Shown piece after piece: positions 45,228 through 57,800 of a stretch of DNA of 64,000 nucleotides. The stretch spans positions 91,900,132 to 91,964,131 of the forward strand of contig CM060174.1 in the NCBI GenBank assembly GCA_030549775.1, given 5' to 3'. The notes beneath the pieces are model-generated. The model was not told the DNA's origin. It searched no databases and saw nothing but the letters and a program-made list of their open reading frames with translations. Made by a program: the position numbers and the translations under genes. This DNA comes from Tamarix chinensis. Taxonomy: Eukaryota; Streptophyta; Magnoliopsida; Caryophyllales; Tamaricaceae. How positions within the stretch are numbered: the stretch's first letter is position 1; each line of letters begins with the position of its first letter.

Positions 45228-46067
45228 ATGCCTACAGAAGCAGCCACAGAACGCCGAGCCTTAAAAGCCGCACAATTAGGTGCAACACCACCGTTCGAAC
45301 AAGAACACCTACCATGTCCACGCTGTGACTCCACCAACACAAAATTCTGTTACTACAACAACTACAACTACTCGCAACCACGTCATTTCTGTAAATCATG
45401 CCGTCGTTACTGGACTCAAGGTGGCACGCTCCGCGACATTCCCGTCGGCGGCGGTACTCGTAGGAATAGCAGTAAACGATCTCGTACCCTACCCAGCGCT
45501 GCTGCCCTAACCTCCTCGACTTTAGCAACCACTACGATGGCATCGGGGTTGGTTTCGGGGATAACGAACGCTTCTTGTAACAGTCCGTCTTTCACAGGGA
45601 ATCGGAATGCCGTTGGTTGTTCTTCGGTAATGGAAGCTGTACCGGCTGGTGGTCCCATTTTTGTCTCGCTTCCTGGTACTGTTGGGCCATATATGAGCGA
45701 TGTTCCGTTTAGTAAGCTCAGTGGTTGTGGACCAACTGGGAGTTTTACTTCGTTGTTAAGCGGGTCCGGGAATGGTGCTGGGTTGTTGGCGTTTGGTGGG
45801 TTTGGGCTGGGGCTTGGACCTGGATTTGAAGATACTGGATTGTTAGCCAGGGGCGTGTGGCCGTTTCAAGAGGTTGGGTATTTGAGTGGCGGTGGGAGTG
45901 GCGGTTCTAGTGGCGGTGGGATTGGTGGTGGAATGAATGGTGGCGGTGAAGGAGGGTTGGGTGGGAATAGTTGGCAATTGGAGAGCGGTGACGGTGGATA
46001 TGTCGGTGTAGATAGTATATCTTGGCCTGAGCTTGCTATTTCTACCCCTGGAAATGGTGTCTCATGA
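45228..46067 (+). CDS. Dof-type C2C2 zinc-finger transcription factor
   Basis: An intact, intronless 279-residue protein. The N-terminus is short ([20 protein letters not shown]). The Dof domain covers about residues 28-80: Cys30, Cys33, Cys55 and Cys58 give the CX2CX21CX2C zinc site, with the [17 protein letters not shown] core. [16 protein letters not shown] follows, then a basic RRNSSKRSR that probably serves nuclear import. Dof proteins bind AAAG-core sites in plant promoters. The C-terminal half is Ser/Gly-rich, with a poly-Gly region at about 221-245 and a final WQLESGD...SWPELAIS that looks like a conserved activation or clade motif. The ATG has A at -3 and in-frame stops upstream at 45192 and 45198. 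The Dof clade, and so a gene name, cannot be fixed safely. No neighbouring host gene is visible. Confidence 0.97.
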   Translation: MPTEAATERRALKAAQLGATPPFEQEHLPCPRCDSTNTKFCYYNNYNYSQPRHFCKSCRRYWTQGGTLRDIPVGGGTRRNSSKRSRTLPSAAALTSSTLATTTMASGLVSGITNASCNSPSFTGNRNAVGCSSVMEAVPAGGPIFVSLPGTVGPYMSDVPFSKLSGCGPTGSFTSLLSGSGNGAGLLAFGGFGLGLGPGFEDTGLLARGVWPFQEVGYLSGGGSGGSSGGGIGGGMNGGGEGGLGGNSWQLESGDGGYVGVDSISWPELAISTPGNGVS

Positions 46068-46360
46068 GTAGTTGGGGAGGTGTTACTGGATATAGGACAG
46101 AAATTTAGACTTAGTTAAGACCTTTGATTGCTTACTTAGTAGAATTGAAATTGTCTGCTGAGCGGATTTTTCCATTGTTTGTATGATAGTTAATGACTGG
46201 TTAAATGTGCTACAAGTACCCCGGGGGGGGGGGTGGTTCCTGTTGTGCACTTGTGTTTGTTTTGTTGGTTGATACGAAAAATGTAGTGGATCTTCGTTTT
46301 GTATGTCACGACATTTCCGTATCTTATGATTTACGGTTTGTCATATATATTAAACTTTTC
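46068..46360 (+). other. 3' flank of the Dof gene
   Basis: A plausible 3' UTR with TG-rich DNA. A run of 11 G (46223-46233) follows CCCC. No standard AATAAA was seen; plant polyadenylation signals are often degenerate. Confidence 0.35.
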
Positions 46361-47099
46361 TTAATTTGATCTAATAAGAGCAAAACAAATACCATTTATC
46401 ACTGTTATTAACATTATTATTTGATAAGTAAGTAAATCAAAAGGTGGTTTAACATTTAAATTAATCTGATCTATATAATAAAAAATTAAATAAATTACAT
46501 ATTTGATCTTATTTTTTAACATTATTATGTACGTATGCATATATGTACACATACACAAATATTTTTTAAATATGTATCGTTATAACAAATTAATCTTATT
46601 TATAAATAAGTATTGTTTTATATTTACTAGCTAATTTTTTAAGGTTTTTTTTATTACTTTACCGTTTAGCCTTAATTATTTTATACTCACATTAAGTAAT
46701 ATTACCATTTTCAATAATAATTTAAGTATGGATAATTTAGTAATTTGATTACTTTCTTAATTCTTGTGTTAAAAGTTAAAATGACACTTATTTGTGAACA
46801 AATGTAGTATACCCTAAAAATTAGTTATTATAAGTAAAACTTATACCTTTTAATTTATTTTTTAATTAAATATTTAAATATCATTATGAATGTGGAATCA
46901 TTGATTAAATATAATATAATTTCTTAGTATCAATCGTTTTAGATCATAGAACTTTATTTTAATATCATTTTAAATTAACCAGGTTAGATCATAACACTTA
47001 TTATTATAATCATAAAAATAATAATAAATTACCAAATTCAATTCATTAATTATATTAAATAGATAACAATCAATGTCAATATAAAATTTACATTTAATT
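46361..47099. other. AT-rich stretch, no gene seen
   Basis: Very AT-rich DNA between the Dof gene and the GATCCAA-rich repeat. No frame resembles a protein and no element ends were found. Confidence 0.5.
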
Positions 47100-47290
47100 A
47101 ACTTGGTTAAAATCCGATACGATATGGACTTATATTATCAAATCTATATGATCCAAACCCGACCTAATATTTTTGTGATTGAAAATGATCCAATTTAATA
47201 CAGATCCAATCCAAATTACTCTTATCCAATTTAAATCCGAATTCCATTCCATAATGATCCGATTGTAAATCTACTTAAATTAAACCGACA
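47100..47290. repeat. GATCCAATCC-rich degenerate repeat
   Basis: Variants of GATCCAATCCAAAT and CGACCTAAT recur across the segment. The CCAACCCAAAT-type texture at 56870-57130 and 57960-57985 is similar and is common in plant hAT-like MITEs. Termini were not identified. Confidence 0.35.
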
Positions 47291-48840
47291 AAAACCCACG
47301 AAACGTCTAGCAAATAATGATCATTAATGTTATATGTCCAAATTTTAAACCCAAACTAAAAATTAATTTTTAAAAAAATATATATATACATATTAGTGCA
47401 TTAATTTTATTTTTTATTAATAATTAAGTAATACAAACTAATAATAATACAGTATTAAGAAGAAACGTATGGCATAAAAATTAGAATAAATATATTATTA
47501 GCATCATTTCTATTAAAATAATAATTATTTTTGTTATTATAACAAAAAAAATATTTACACTTTTTTGTGTCATAATTTTTTTCATTTTACATTATTATTA
47601 GTTTGTATTACTTAATTAGTAATAAAATATAAAATGAGTGTATAAATATATTTTTTAATTTGAATGCAAAATTTAAATATATAGGATTTTTTTTTTCATG
47701 ATGACAAAACCACTAGTCTAGTCTTTCTCACCTCTATTTGTCGTAACCTCATCTCACTAGTCTCCCTCACCCATTCTCGCAGGCCGCACACATCCAAAAC
47801 TACTCATATGATAGCCAGTCAGCCAAACTCCACTTGAATAAGCACGTCTGAAGAAGAAGTGTATGCAGCGAATTTGTTTGGATCATCATCAAACAGCGAG
47901 CACGTGAAAGGTTTCCATAATCATTACCGTGTTTCCATGATCATTCTACCTCATATCATCATATCTAATCTAAGAGAGGAATCTGCGCTTTGCCAATAAA
48001 AATGGGCTCTATCTATTGTACTAGCTAGCTAGCTCGCTCATGACTTTCTCAGATCCTAATATTTGCACGTGATAGATCTTCCGGATACAAACAAGTCCGC
48101 TTTCCCCACGAGCTAGCTAGCTAGCACACTTCTACCGATTATCTTGTGTAGTGGACATTAGATCCAGCAAAATCGGACAAAGGTGGTAGGCTCCATTTTT
48201 TCAGAAAATCCCAGTTGATCATATTATATTATTAGTCTTCTCAATATCCAATAGCATGTGCGCTTCGTGAATTATATTGTATCACCGGTTATACATAAAA
48301 AAAAAATATTTTTTTTCTTTTAAATTTTTTAAGTGAATTATTTTTATTATTATTTTGGATCAATAAAAAAAATCAAATATTTCATTTTATAAATGAATAT
48401 CTATATTATTGTAGTTTTAACATAAAAAAATTATTTTTAAACAAATATGTGATAATTTTTTCAATGACCATTATAACAAAAAAAAATCACTTTTAAAGTA
48501 AGTATTTTTCAACAATTATATAATATGTTTTCCACCGCTTGGGTAATTTTTTTTTTACCGATGTTTTATTAATTCTTTCAATAATTTTGTGATCTTCTTT
48601 TTTCAGCAACTAATATATTGAAAATTTATCATTATACTACTAATATTTTTATTCATATATAATAAATTTTCAATATTTATGTGGTGATTTTTTAATAGTT
48701 ATATAAAGGGTGTTGAAATTTTATTACAATAGTATTAAAAACTTATATAAAAAGCGTTGATTAATTTGAACGATATTAAAAACTTATATAAATACCGTTG
48801 AAAAGTGGTTACATAATTGGTGAGAAATATAAATATCATG
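47291..48840. other. AT-rich DNA with a low-copy island (47700-48260)
   Basis: The island at 47700-48260 is GC-richer, with a CACGTG word (about 47900), a GCACGTGA word (about 48066) and two AGCTAGCTAGCTAGC-like runs (about 48020-48035 and 48112-48125) that face each other as an inverted pair. It has no frame of note. From 48600 to 48830 the words AAAAACTTATATAAA(A/T)A(G/C)CGTTGA recur and look like transposon subterminal repeats. Confidence 0.4.
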
Positions 48841-49073
48841 GCTTGTTTGGTGTGAGGGTAATAGGGATGGAAAAAATTTTCCTCCTATTTTGTATCTTTT
48901 ATATTAAGTATTTAATAATAAAAAAAAATATTTTCAATGAAATACCCAGTTTAGATTAAACTAAGATCTAAAATGGGTATTCGTTTATTTTTTTTAATTT
49001 TAATTATACTATACAAGATATGTAAAATATGAGGGTAATTTTTCTACTCCTATTACCCTCATACCAAACAAGC
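48841..49073. mobile_element. 233-bp MITE with 25-bp terminal inverted repeats
   Basis: The left end GCTTGTTTGGTGTGAGGGTA (48841 onward, 25 bp in all) and the reverse complement of the right end (49049-49073) differ at one base of 25. The interior is AT-rich and non-coding. The flanking duplication is not clear (ATG versus AGT). The CTTGTTTGG-type start is common among hAT and PIF-derived MITEs. It ends only 25 bp before the CACTA terminus at 49099. Confidence 0.85.
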
Positions 49074-49098
49074 AGTAAGTGTTGTTTTTATTCTTACA

Positions 49099-52000
49099 CA
49101 CTACCTGAAAAAGAATTAACACTGACATCAAACAATCATCGGTGTTAAGCCTTATTACCTACAATCCCTCATCGGTATTAAATCATACGACAAATATATT
49201 TGTATCTAGAAAATAAAGACCAAAAAATATTTAATACAAATAATACCTATCATCAATATTAAGTAGCGCCATTCTCAATTTTTATTATTATTAAAATCCC
49301 ATGAAAATAAATAACGACGAGCTATTTCTTAATACCGAAGATACTGATAATCGGTAATAAGAAATACATTTCATCGGAATGCTATAGAGGAAAAATTACT
49401 GCCAAAAAGAAATGGAGTATAAATAAATTTTTTATTACTGACAACATTGACCTTGTTATCGAAGATATATCGTTGGTAGCAAGGGACCGATATTTAGTTG
49501 AAAGAAATAGGAGGTAACTATGTTGCTAAGGAATAGGGTAACAATGAATTAATTATTACTGACTATAATCGCTTAATATCGACGATTATTCATCGGTAAT
49601 AAGTGTTTGATTTTATTTTTTATTTGACAAAACTGATGTCGTCTAATTTAGTTGTCTTTAATAACGACGATAAGGGTCTTAATATAGACAATCAAAACTT
49701 TTGGCATCAAGGGTCTTGTATATTCCAAACTATAAGCACCGACTCCTCATTTGTCGTCTCCATCTTTGACTTCCTTTTTTTCTCTCTCTTATCAACGACG
49801 AGTACCACCATTTTTTCTTCTTATCTTTCATCCTTCTTCTCCATTTGTTCCCTTTTTGAATGTTTGTTTTAATCTAATTTTTATTTCTTATGTATTTGTT
49901 GGTTTAAGGTTATCTAATTATGTTTTTTTAGGTGTAATTCAAATCACCACCATTGTGATGCTGTTGAGCACCACTACGCCATCGCCGGCTACCATTGCTT
50001 CATCACCAAGCACCGTCAAGCACCCCTGCATTATTAATTTGGTACAATTATTAAGTATTTGTTTGTTTTATATTAATTGTTGTATATTATTTAAATTAAT
50101 ATAAGTTCTGAATTAGATTATTATAATTAGGGTTTGATTGGTTAATTTCATATTTTAATTAGATTTATATAATTGAATTATTAGGTTTTTGCTGTTTGGT
50201 TTTGTATAAAGGATCAATTAGATTTTGTATAATTGAGTTGTTAGATTATCATAATTAGATTATTGTATGTTGTTGGTACTATGCATGCTAGATTAGAAAA
50301 AATATATATTAATATGTTAGAGTATAATAAGTGTTTTAGTAAATTTTTTTTATTAATATATATGTTGTCCATTATCTTAGTATTTGTATATGTATTAAAA
50401 TTGGTAATATGTAATTTTTGTTTTTTCGGTGAACTTGTTAGATTTAATTAATATTTGTTAGTAAAAATAAGATATGATACGAATAGTTACAAAATTGGAT
50501 TTTCATTTGTTATTGTATAATAACAATCATTAATGTTGTTAATACTTCAAACAAATATGAAAATATAAAAACATTCATGACCTTAGAGAGTAATTAGTAA
50601 ATATAAACAAAATTGTTTTGAATTTTTTAATATTAATGAATTTTATATAGTTATACTCTTGTGAAATTATACAACTAATATATTTATGGTAATTATATAT
50701 AAAAAGATTTTATGTGTAAAGTCTTGACCATAGAGAATAACTAATATGTGTGCTGAACCTAATTATTAAAAAAATTAAAGGTAAAAAATTTAATATTAAT
50801 GAATTTGGCAACATACGAATCTATTTAATGATTAATATATAATAGTTAAATATTTTAGGTATAAATTTAATCTTTAACCTTATAAAGTAATTAATGAAAT
50901 GATATAAAAAAAGCTCAAATATTAGATACTGTTTAATTTTGCATAGTTAAACCCTTATGAAATTAAAAAAAAATGAAATAAAATCAATGTTAACATAAAT
51001 GTTTAACGTGATTTTGTGCCATTTTTGTAGGTGGTAGGATGCTAATTGATGAATACCCTTTATCCTAATTTAGGATATCTCTTGATGAGGATATTAGGAA
51101 TCATGTGATATGGGTACATGATGCGCTAGCTTGCATAATAGAAAAGAGTTTGTATTTGGGATCATATAAGTTTAAGTCACATTATCTTTTGCTTACCTTA
51201 CCACTTATACATCTATGGTTAGGGGCGATGACTAGATATCTATATTGGTTTGTCACTGGTGTTCCACACTCTAAATTTATTAAAGATTGAACATTTTATG
51301 AGACACTATGATCAGATTGCTAGAGAGTTGATAGTGATTGATGATGAATGAAAGTCTCTCCATGGGATAGCGACAAGTGTATACCCTAATTATCCAAATG
51401 ACTATTGGAGATAGATGGGCCTTATTTTGAAGAAGTGAAAGAGCAAATGATTCTATAAGAATTGTGGAATTGTTAGGTAAATGAGAGTTGGTCATCAGAT
51501 GTTACCATGACCTTTGGTAGGCGATTGAGAGCATAGAAGTGTATAAACTAAAAGTTTTAATATCATGCTGAATAATAGTTTTTTGGTATTAGGTTTCCAT
51601 ATTAGATATGTACCCATGTTTTTTCTTGTTATTGTACATTGTTTTTATAATTTAGTTAAACTTTGTTTAAATTATCCGTTTAGTTAATATTGTAGTATTA
51701 TTGATTGATAAGATAAGTGAAAATTATTTACTTGAAAAAAATTGAATAGATAAGACGACCATCGATAAGAGTTGGAAAAGGTTAGAGAATCATAGGTGTG
51801 AAGAGTTTTGGAATGGTCTTCAAGCTTTTATTGAAATGGGAAAAAATTGTCTAAATTTGAGTGGGTTTATTTTTTATCCTTGTAAGAATTGTAACAATTA
51901 TATTTGGCACCTCCCGGTGTAATTGAAAGTCATATACTATACTTGAGGTTTATGCCAACTTATGAGAAATGGGTGTACCACGTTGAAACGGAGTCAATGT

Positions 52001-52107
52001 TAGTTGATGAGGAGAGAGGAGATGATATGATGCATATATTTTGGTGATTTGTTAGGTAGTACTCATAAGCCTCATGCAGATGACATGGTTGATAATGAAC
52101 CACATTA
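49099..52107 (+). mobile_element. CACTA (En/Spm) element relic, left part
   Basis: The left end reads CACTACCTGAAAAAGAA, the usual CACTACAAGAAAAA-type start of plant CACTA elements. The next about 600 bp are dense with the subterminal motifs ATCGGTAATAAG, TCATCGGTAT and CGACGATTATT in both orientations. A transposase-associated relic is at 51748-52107. The right terminus was not found; M6 begins where the relic ends. Open pieces at 49603-50104 and 51105-51290 have no recognised motif and may be decayed exons. Confidence 0.65.
51748..52107 (+). pseudogene. CACTA transposase N-terminal (Transpos-assoc-like) relic
   Basis: The plus strand gives IDKSWKRLENHRCEEFWNGL, then QAFIEMGKN, FIFYPCKNCNNYIWH and, after stops, LRNGCTTLK, GDLLGSTHKP and DDMVDNEPH. 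TNP2-type proteins begin with a similar DRSWM...F...PCxKCxN...V..HL...GF...Y..W segment and continue to a DDM acidic stretch. Stop codons and a shift near 51920 break it. The catalytic part is absent here, probably cut off where M6 begins. Confidence 0.6.
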
Positions 52108-53545
52108 TTTAAAATCATTACATACCTAGAAAACCCATATTAAAATACCATAAGTCACATGATCACACTTAAGGTTAAATAGCTATATTATCACAACAAT
52201 AACATTTAAGATCATGCTCTTCACATATCCTCACAATTCACTAATTTGATACCACATCATCATACTATAAAATTATCATCATAATAATAAAAATCATGAG
52301 ATATCATACAAAAACACACATTGCACACACAAAAACCTAGTTACGACATGTATACTTATCAAAGTGTTTTTGGTCTATATGCACGTATAATCAATTTTAC
52401 CTCTTTTGAGACCCATGAAAGAACATCTAAGAATTAATAAAAATATAATATTATAACTCACAAAATCAAATAAGAAAAATATACGACAAATGAGTGTGGA
52501 TAGAAGGAAAAACCTAACCAAATTAAGGTAAGGATTCTATGGAAACTTGCACTACAATAGAGGGAGTAATGCCACTTACTATCATTGTTATAGAGGGGAA
52601 ATAGCAATAGCAACCAAAACTAGGGGAGATCGGTGATGGAGGCCGAAGTAAGAGGGAGGGAGCAATGTTGAGGGTCGAAGCAAGAGGAAGTTTGCGATGT
52701 TGAATGCCAAAGGTGAGGTGGCATAATGGCGGTGAAGACAGTTGCTAAAGGGGGAGCAATGACAATGAGGGTTGGAAATAGGTGGAAAGGAATGGTGGGA
52801 GGTGGTGTTGCTTGGGAGATGATGAGATAAGGAGAAAGGAAGAAGGCTTTGGTGTTGTCATTTATCGAAGATGGAATGGATACGAGAGAAGGTATGAGTC
52901 AAGTCTGGGTGTGGGGTTAGCAAAGGAGATGAAGTAGAGGTGTGAGGAGGTATTTATAGAAGGAGAGGGTGAGATGTGTGAGGTGTTGAATCAACCTAGC
53001 GGTTAAAGATCGAGAGGAGTTAGCGTGAGTTGGTTTTTTTGCTATAAGGTCAAGAAGAAACAGACAGATTGGTGGTGTAGACTGGGTAGAGGGTAGGTTT
53101 TTGGTGCAATGCAGGGGTTGTGTAGGTGCAATGCAGGTTTAAGAGGGGTGAATGGTGTAGGGAAGATATATGGTTAGGAAAGGAAAGAAGAAAGGGTGTG
53201 AAACATGCAGGGGAGAGATTTGCATGGGTAGAAGGGGAAGGTGGAGAAGGGAATCTAATCGAGACATAGAGGAAGAAAAGACATAAGGAAAAGAAAATAA
53301 AGGAATTTGTAGGTTAAGTTTAGAGTTAGGTCTAAATTTTAGATTAGAGGATTAGTTCAGAATTAATTTATCAAATACTTGAAGTTAGGGCCGGGTTAAA
53401 GTAGAAATGACCTAGAATTAGTTTTAGGGATAGATTTTGGGTCAACTAATCTAGGTAAATTAAAATTATCAATTATTTGAGATTATAATTTGATTAAAAC
53501 ATAAATTTATCAAAATTAGAATTAGATAAAATTTGGGGTATTACA
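52108..53545 (-). mobile_element. M6: family M copy, left end truncated
   Basis: The right terminus AAATTTGGGGTATTACA (53529-53545) is one of the best matches to the family end. GA-rich leader-like DNA lies at 52600-53290 on the plus strand, so the element points to the minus strand. No TGTAACACCCC start was found near 52108; the left edge is where CACTA-like coding stops being readable. It contains no coding region. Confidence 0.5.
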
Positions 53546-53941
53546 AAAACCATTAAGAGTCATTTACCCCTCTTTTCCACGATTACTAGAGATTAGTCAA
53601 TAATAAAACAAACTACATCCCTATTGCCGTCATTCTTCTCTTGCATTCTCATCGAAATCATAGAATGTATCATCATTGAGGCACGCTTCCACAACCCTAT
53701 GCCATGGAGAGATGTTAATTGAAGGGAAGGAAAAGAAAGAAAGAAGAGAGACACAATATAGAATAATGCGAGCTTGTGCAGCACCGGTAAAGGAGAATTG
53801 AGAGAGAATCTAAAATTTGGAGAGACCATTTCTTATCGAAAAAGAAGAGAGAAGGTACAGAGATACTAATTGGGGTAAGTCACGAGACCGCACATGAGAG
53901 AACAGGAGATAAAGAGTAATTGTAATATACAAGCTTAATGG
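53546..53941. other. Stretch between M6 and a MITE, no gene seen
   Basis: If M6 entered the CACTA element, this would be its continuation, but no transposase motif is readable on the plus strand. Confidence 0.35.
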
Positions 53942-54075
53942 GTTGTTTGGAGTAATTTATCAAAAATATTTATCTAGAATTAATTACTTATTTGGGGAAT
54001 ATCTTAGTCTAAATTTTTTTTAAAACAAGTAATTATTATATATAATTACTTTTTATAAGAAGATCCAAACAAATG
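53942..54075. mobile_element. Short MITE-like element (TTGTTTGGA ends)
   Basis: GTTGTTTGGAGTAATT at the left faces GATCCAAACAAATGC at the right; GTTTGGA/TCCAAAC form short inverted ends. The inside is AT-rich with internal AATTAATTACTT pairs. Its right end overlaps a 37-bp tandem duplication. Confidence 0.45.
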
Positions 54076-54121
54076 CTAAAAAGAACTTTTTATAAGAAGA
54101 TCCAAACAAATGCTAAAAAGA
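54048..54121. repeat. Exact 37-bp tandem duplication
   Basis: Two copies of a 37-bp unit beginning ACTTTTTATAAGAAGATCC (54048-54084 and 54085-54121) are identical, so the duplication is recent. It includes the right end of the MITE-like element. Confidence 0.9.
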
Positions 54122-54139
54122 AGATATCCAAGTTAGGGT

Positions 54140-54740
54140 TATGACCCATATAAATTGAATTGTTGAGTTGGGGTTATGACTCAATCGGATCATGGAAATT
54201 CAAATTAGATAGACTCCAGTGTCATAGGCCCATGTCGAGCCCTCGCCCCAGTCCGGTGCACAATTTCAATAATCACGGGGCCTTCTCCCTGCGGCTTTGC
54301 ATAAAAGCTCTCTTTTCCGTCCTGCCTCTTCTCCTTGTTTCTTCGTGTTCTTTCTACTCTCGCGTCTGCTTGCTGCTGCCGCCAACCCATCGCCCTGCCG
54401 CCTCTGGCCGAGCGTGACGCATTCTTCTGTTTCCTGTTTCATCCATAGCTTTCATCCATAACATGGATTAACAGAAACGTTAGTATTTATATTGTGATTT
54501 TCCAGGCTTTTATTTCCCAGACTCTATATCAATGGTGATTGGTGGCTCGTTATTTCAATGAACCAATTCCACCGACGTTTCCTGGGCTCGCGGATGTGCA
54601 GCGTATGCATGTTGTCAATGCTGACCTCGCTTCGTCTTTTGTATTTATATTGAATCATGGTAAAGGTTTTGGATGCTTTGATATCGAAAGAGAAAGGGAG
54701 AGAAAGTATACGTCGTCGTTAATTGATAAGAATTGTGAAT
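54140..54740 (+). other. GC-richer island, possible exon or leader, uncalled
   Basis: Base composition changes sharply from the AT-rich flanks. GCATAAAAGC at about 54298 resembles a TATA box and is followed by a C/T-rich stretch. A GTGA...TTTTCCAG pair near 54495-54507 could be an intron end. The open frames (54160-54417, 54539-54742) match no known family. It could be the first exon of a gene whose body is lost, or captured DNA. Confidence 0.3.
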
Positions 54741-55427
54741 GAAACTCTTTCAGATATGTTAACTAATCCTTGATGAAATATGAGTTTATGCATGCTTATC
54801 TCCTATGTTTGTCAAGAGTTGTTGCCGACGCCTTATAATTATTAATTACGTGCGAGCTAAATAGCACAAGCAACATGTACGGCAGATGACCGCTTTCTGC
54901 ATAAAATTTTAAATATATCATCTTTAAGTTGAAACCCACGTCAATCTACTTGGTTTCATGTTCTTGTACTAATAGGTAATGATAAAATATTAGTAATACT
55001 TATATTTACCAACGGAGTCGATCTGTTAATTTTTAAAAATATAAATTTTAACCATTTTATATTTTTAATCAATAGTTTAAAAATTATATACATATATATT
55101 CTTTTATTTTATACATTTATAAATTAATTATATTATTCATAAACTTATGCAACACATGAGTGCGTATAAACGTGTTCTTTTACATTTATTTAAGTGCTTT
55201 AGAAAATATAGCCTTTTCAGTTAATCAAATAAAAATTATCATAATTTTATAATCACAATGACAAGTTTTATTAAATATGTTTCATTCAAAAGTGTATGTA
55301 TCCCTATATAAATTATTCAAATAATTTGAATTTTAAATTTTGTTCGTATTACTCTAAAAAATTTATCCAACAAGATTATTATTATTATTATTATTATTAT
55401 TGTAAAAATATTATTACTCTTATGGCA

Positions 55428-55465
<38 letters not shown>

Positions 55466-56860
55466 CAACATAATAATAATAATAAGAATGATGAATATAA
55501 TAATAATAGTAATAAGATCACTATTTGAATAACAATAATATATATATAACTTCATCAAATACTATCATTTATGCATTTCCATTATACAAAATACATTGTA
55601 CAACAATTTAAAACTCTAAAGCATATTATACATCTAATTAATGCATAATACTATATATAGAATTGTTAAAATTATGTAAATTTCTATTTAAAAAGACAAT
55701 ATTAAACCAAAAGAATATAAAAACTATTTTTTGAAATAAAAATTGGCATAATTAGTTGAAAAACCTCAATTGAAAAAAAATAATAATAAAAGCCTAGACT
55801 TTCGTAAAAATCCTTTTTTTTAATTAAAAAACATCCAAATTATGACAATGGTTTGATTTGTAGATTAAAAAGTAACATATTTTTCTAAATGAAATTTAAT
55901 AATCAATATACAAACAGAAGAACGACTAAGAATATATGGTTCTAATCACTAACTTTGTACTAACTTTTAATTTAGTCCTATAATTGTCGGTCATAATGCC
56001 TTTTTTATAACAAAAAAAAACTTTTAACTTATGTCTAATATATAACTTCATAAGGTAAAATTAGAATAACATTAATTATCATTGTAAAAAATAATTAATA
56101 ATAATATTATTATTATTATTATTAATCATAGGTATAGATATATATTTCAAATGAATAATATTGATAGTAGTTATCTATAAATATTTAGTAAGAGTAACAT
56201 CAACTTTTTAATAATAGTATTTTGATAATTTTTGGACCTTTTAAAAAATCAACAATACTTTTTTTGACATTTATTAGAAACTTGTAATATTTTAGGACAA
56301 ATATGGATATTATTACAATATCATTCAAATTTCCAAAATTTCATTTTTGAAATTTTACATAAATCTTGACATTTTGTTTTGGTAAAATTTGATGATGATT
56401 TTATTTTTTAGGAATTTTTGGCATATTTTAAGTTTTTTAAAAATAATTAATTACGAATAATAATAATAAAAATTATCTTTTCATAAAAATATTATGGCAT
56501 TTTAGTTAGTTCACTAAAAAACTATTGAATAAACGAGGGAAAAGAGATGTAGCAACTATAAGAGTATTTTGTCATTTCATAGGCTCATTTTTTTGGACAA
56601 CAAATAGAAAAGTTAACAGTCACAACTGACAAAAAATCATTAGGTATGAAAAATCCTTAAGCTCATAATTAGTTAGTACATTTTCAAAAAATTATAGTTG
56701 TTTGCTGTATTAGATTCAAACCTTGCTTTTTGTTAATTTTATACATTTTAACATAAAATATTAAAAGGTTATGATTATACTGGATAATGCGACCGATTTA
56801 TAGATAATCTTCTATTTTTTTATAGGATATTGTGCTCTAACATTTTATACATGTGAGTTG
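54741..56860. other. AT-rich DNA with facing ATT/AAT tracts, no gene seen
   Basis: (ATT)n at 55374-55401 and (AAT)n at 55431-55462 face each other and can pair; a further mixed AAT tract runs to about 55515. Another (ATT)n lies at about 56105-56125. The poly-Tyr/Asn frames here are artefacts. Confidence 0.5.
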
Positions 56861-57160
56861 GGTTAGGCTTGGCAAAGTTGGTAAGACCCGAACAATCCAA
56901 CCCAAATAATCTAATCCAAACTCAAAAAATTGAAATTCGAAACAACCCAAACCAATCCAAAACTAATCCGAATTTAGCTAATATACGATAATAATACGTA
57001 TTCAAATTAATTCAAACCAAAATAACCTAACCCAAAAATAATCCAACTTGAACCCAAATATAACCCTAATGATGACTCGAAGCAAACTTAACCCAAAATG
57101 ACCCGATTCAAACCTACCTATACCCGAACATATAGTAATATTTTATATCATATAAATTGC
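56861..57160. repeat. CCAACCCAAA-rich repeat, left flank of a microsatellite
   Basis: Variants of GACCCGAA, CCAACCCAAAT and AACCCAAAAT recur across the segment. Related words appear at 57840-57990 (CCTGAACCCAAACC, GACCCAAATTGACCC), on the other side of the AT-rich microsatellite. This suggests one interrupted hAT-like MITE. A GGCTTGGCAAAG word (56866) and GACCCATTTGCCAC (58250) resemble its facing ends. Confidence 0.35.
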
Positions 57161-57800
57161 TATATAAACATCAATATACTATCTTATTAGTAAAATTTTA
57201 TGTAAGAATAATAATATTCAACCCATATAATAACAAATGAAATAAAATTAGGAAGACTATGTTCTCCTCACTTTATTTTAATATTATAGTAGCATCGATC
57301 ATATTAGATCATAATTTTTTTATTACTATTATAATTATAATTATTATAATTTTAAATATAATAATTATAATATATATGTCATCATAATAACAAGAATAAA
57401 ATTTATATTTGTATTTCTAATAATAATAATGATTATTATATTTCTAAAGATGATGATGATGATGATGATGATCATAATAATAATAATAATAATAGTAGTA
57501 GCAATAATAATAATAATAATAATAATAAATTATAGAACAAAAATAATTATTATACACAACATGATAATTATAAATGTTATGACATTTATAACAATCATTA
57601 TAATTATGTATATGCTAATATTTATAACTGTATTTATAACATTAACTATAATAATACCAATACCAATAATAGTAATTATTATTATTATCATTATTATTAT
57701 TATAATATATTTTATGATAATTTTTTTTATATATAATTATATATATTATGGTAAAATTACTATGATAAACATAACAATAATAATTGATCTAAATCAGAAT
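57161..57800. repeat. AT-rich block with (GAT)n and AAT tracts
   Basis: (GAT)n at 57447-57470, AAT runs at 57474-57526 and ATT runs at 57676-57700. The 125-codon Ile/Met-rich frame over it is a repeat artefact. Confidence 0.8.

Noticed and set aside
45232..45658. Minus-strand frames of 80 and 98 codons under the Dof gene
   Set aside because: They are shadows of the Dof coding sequence, which carries a complete recognised domain on the plus strand.
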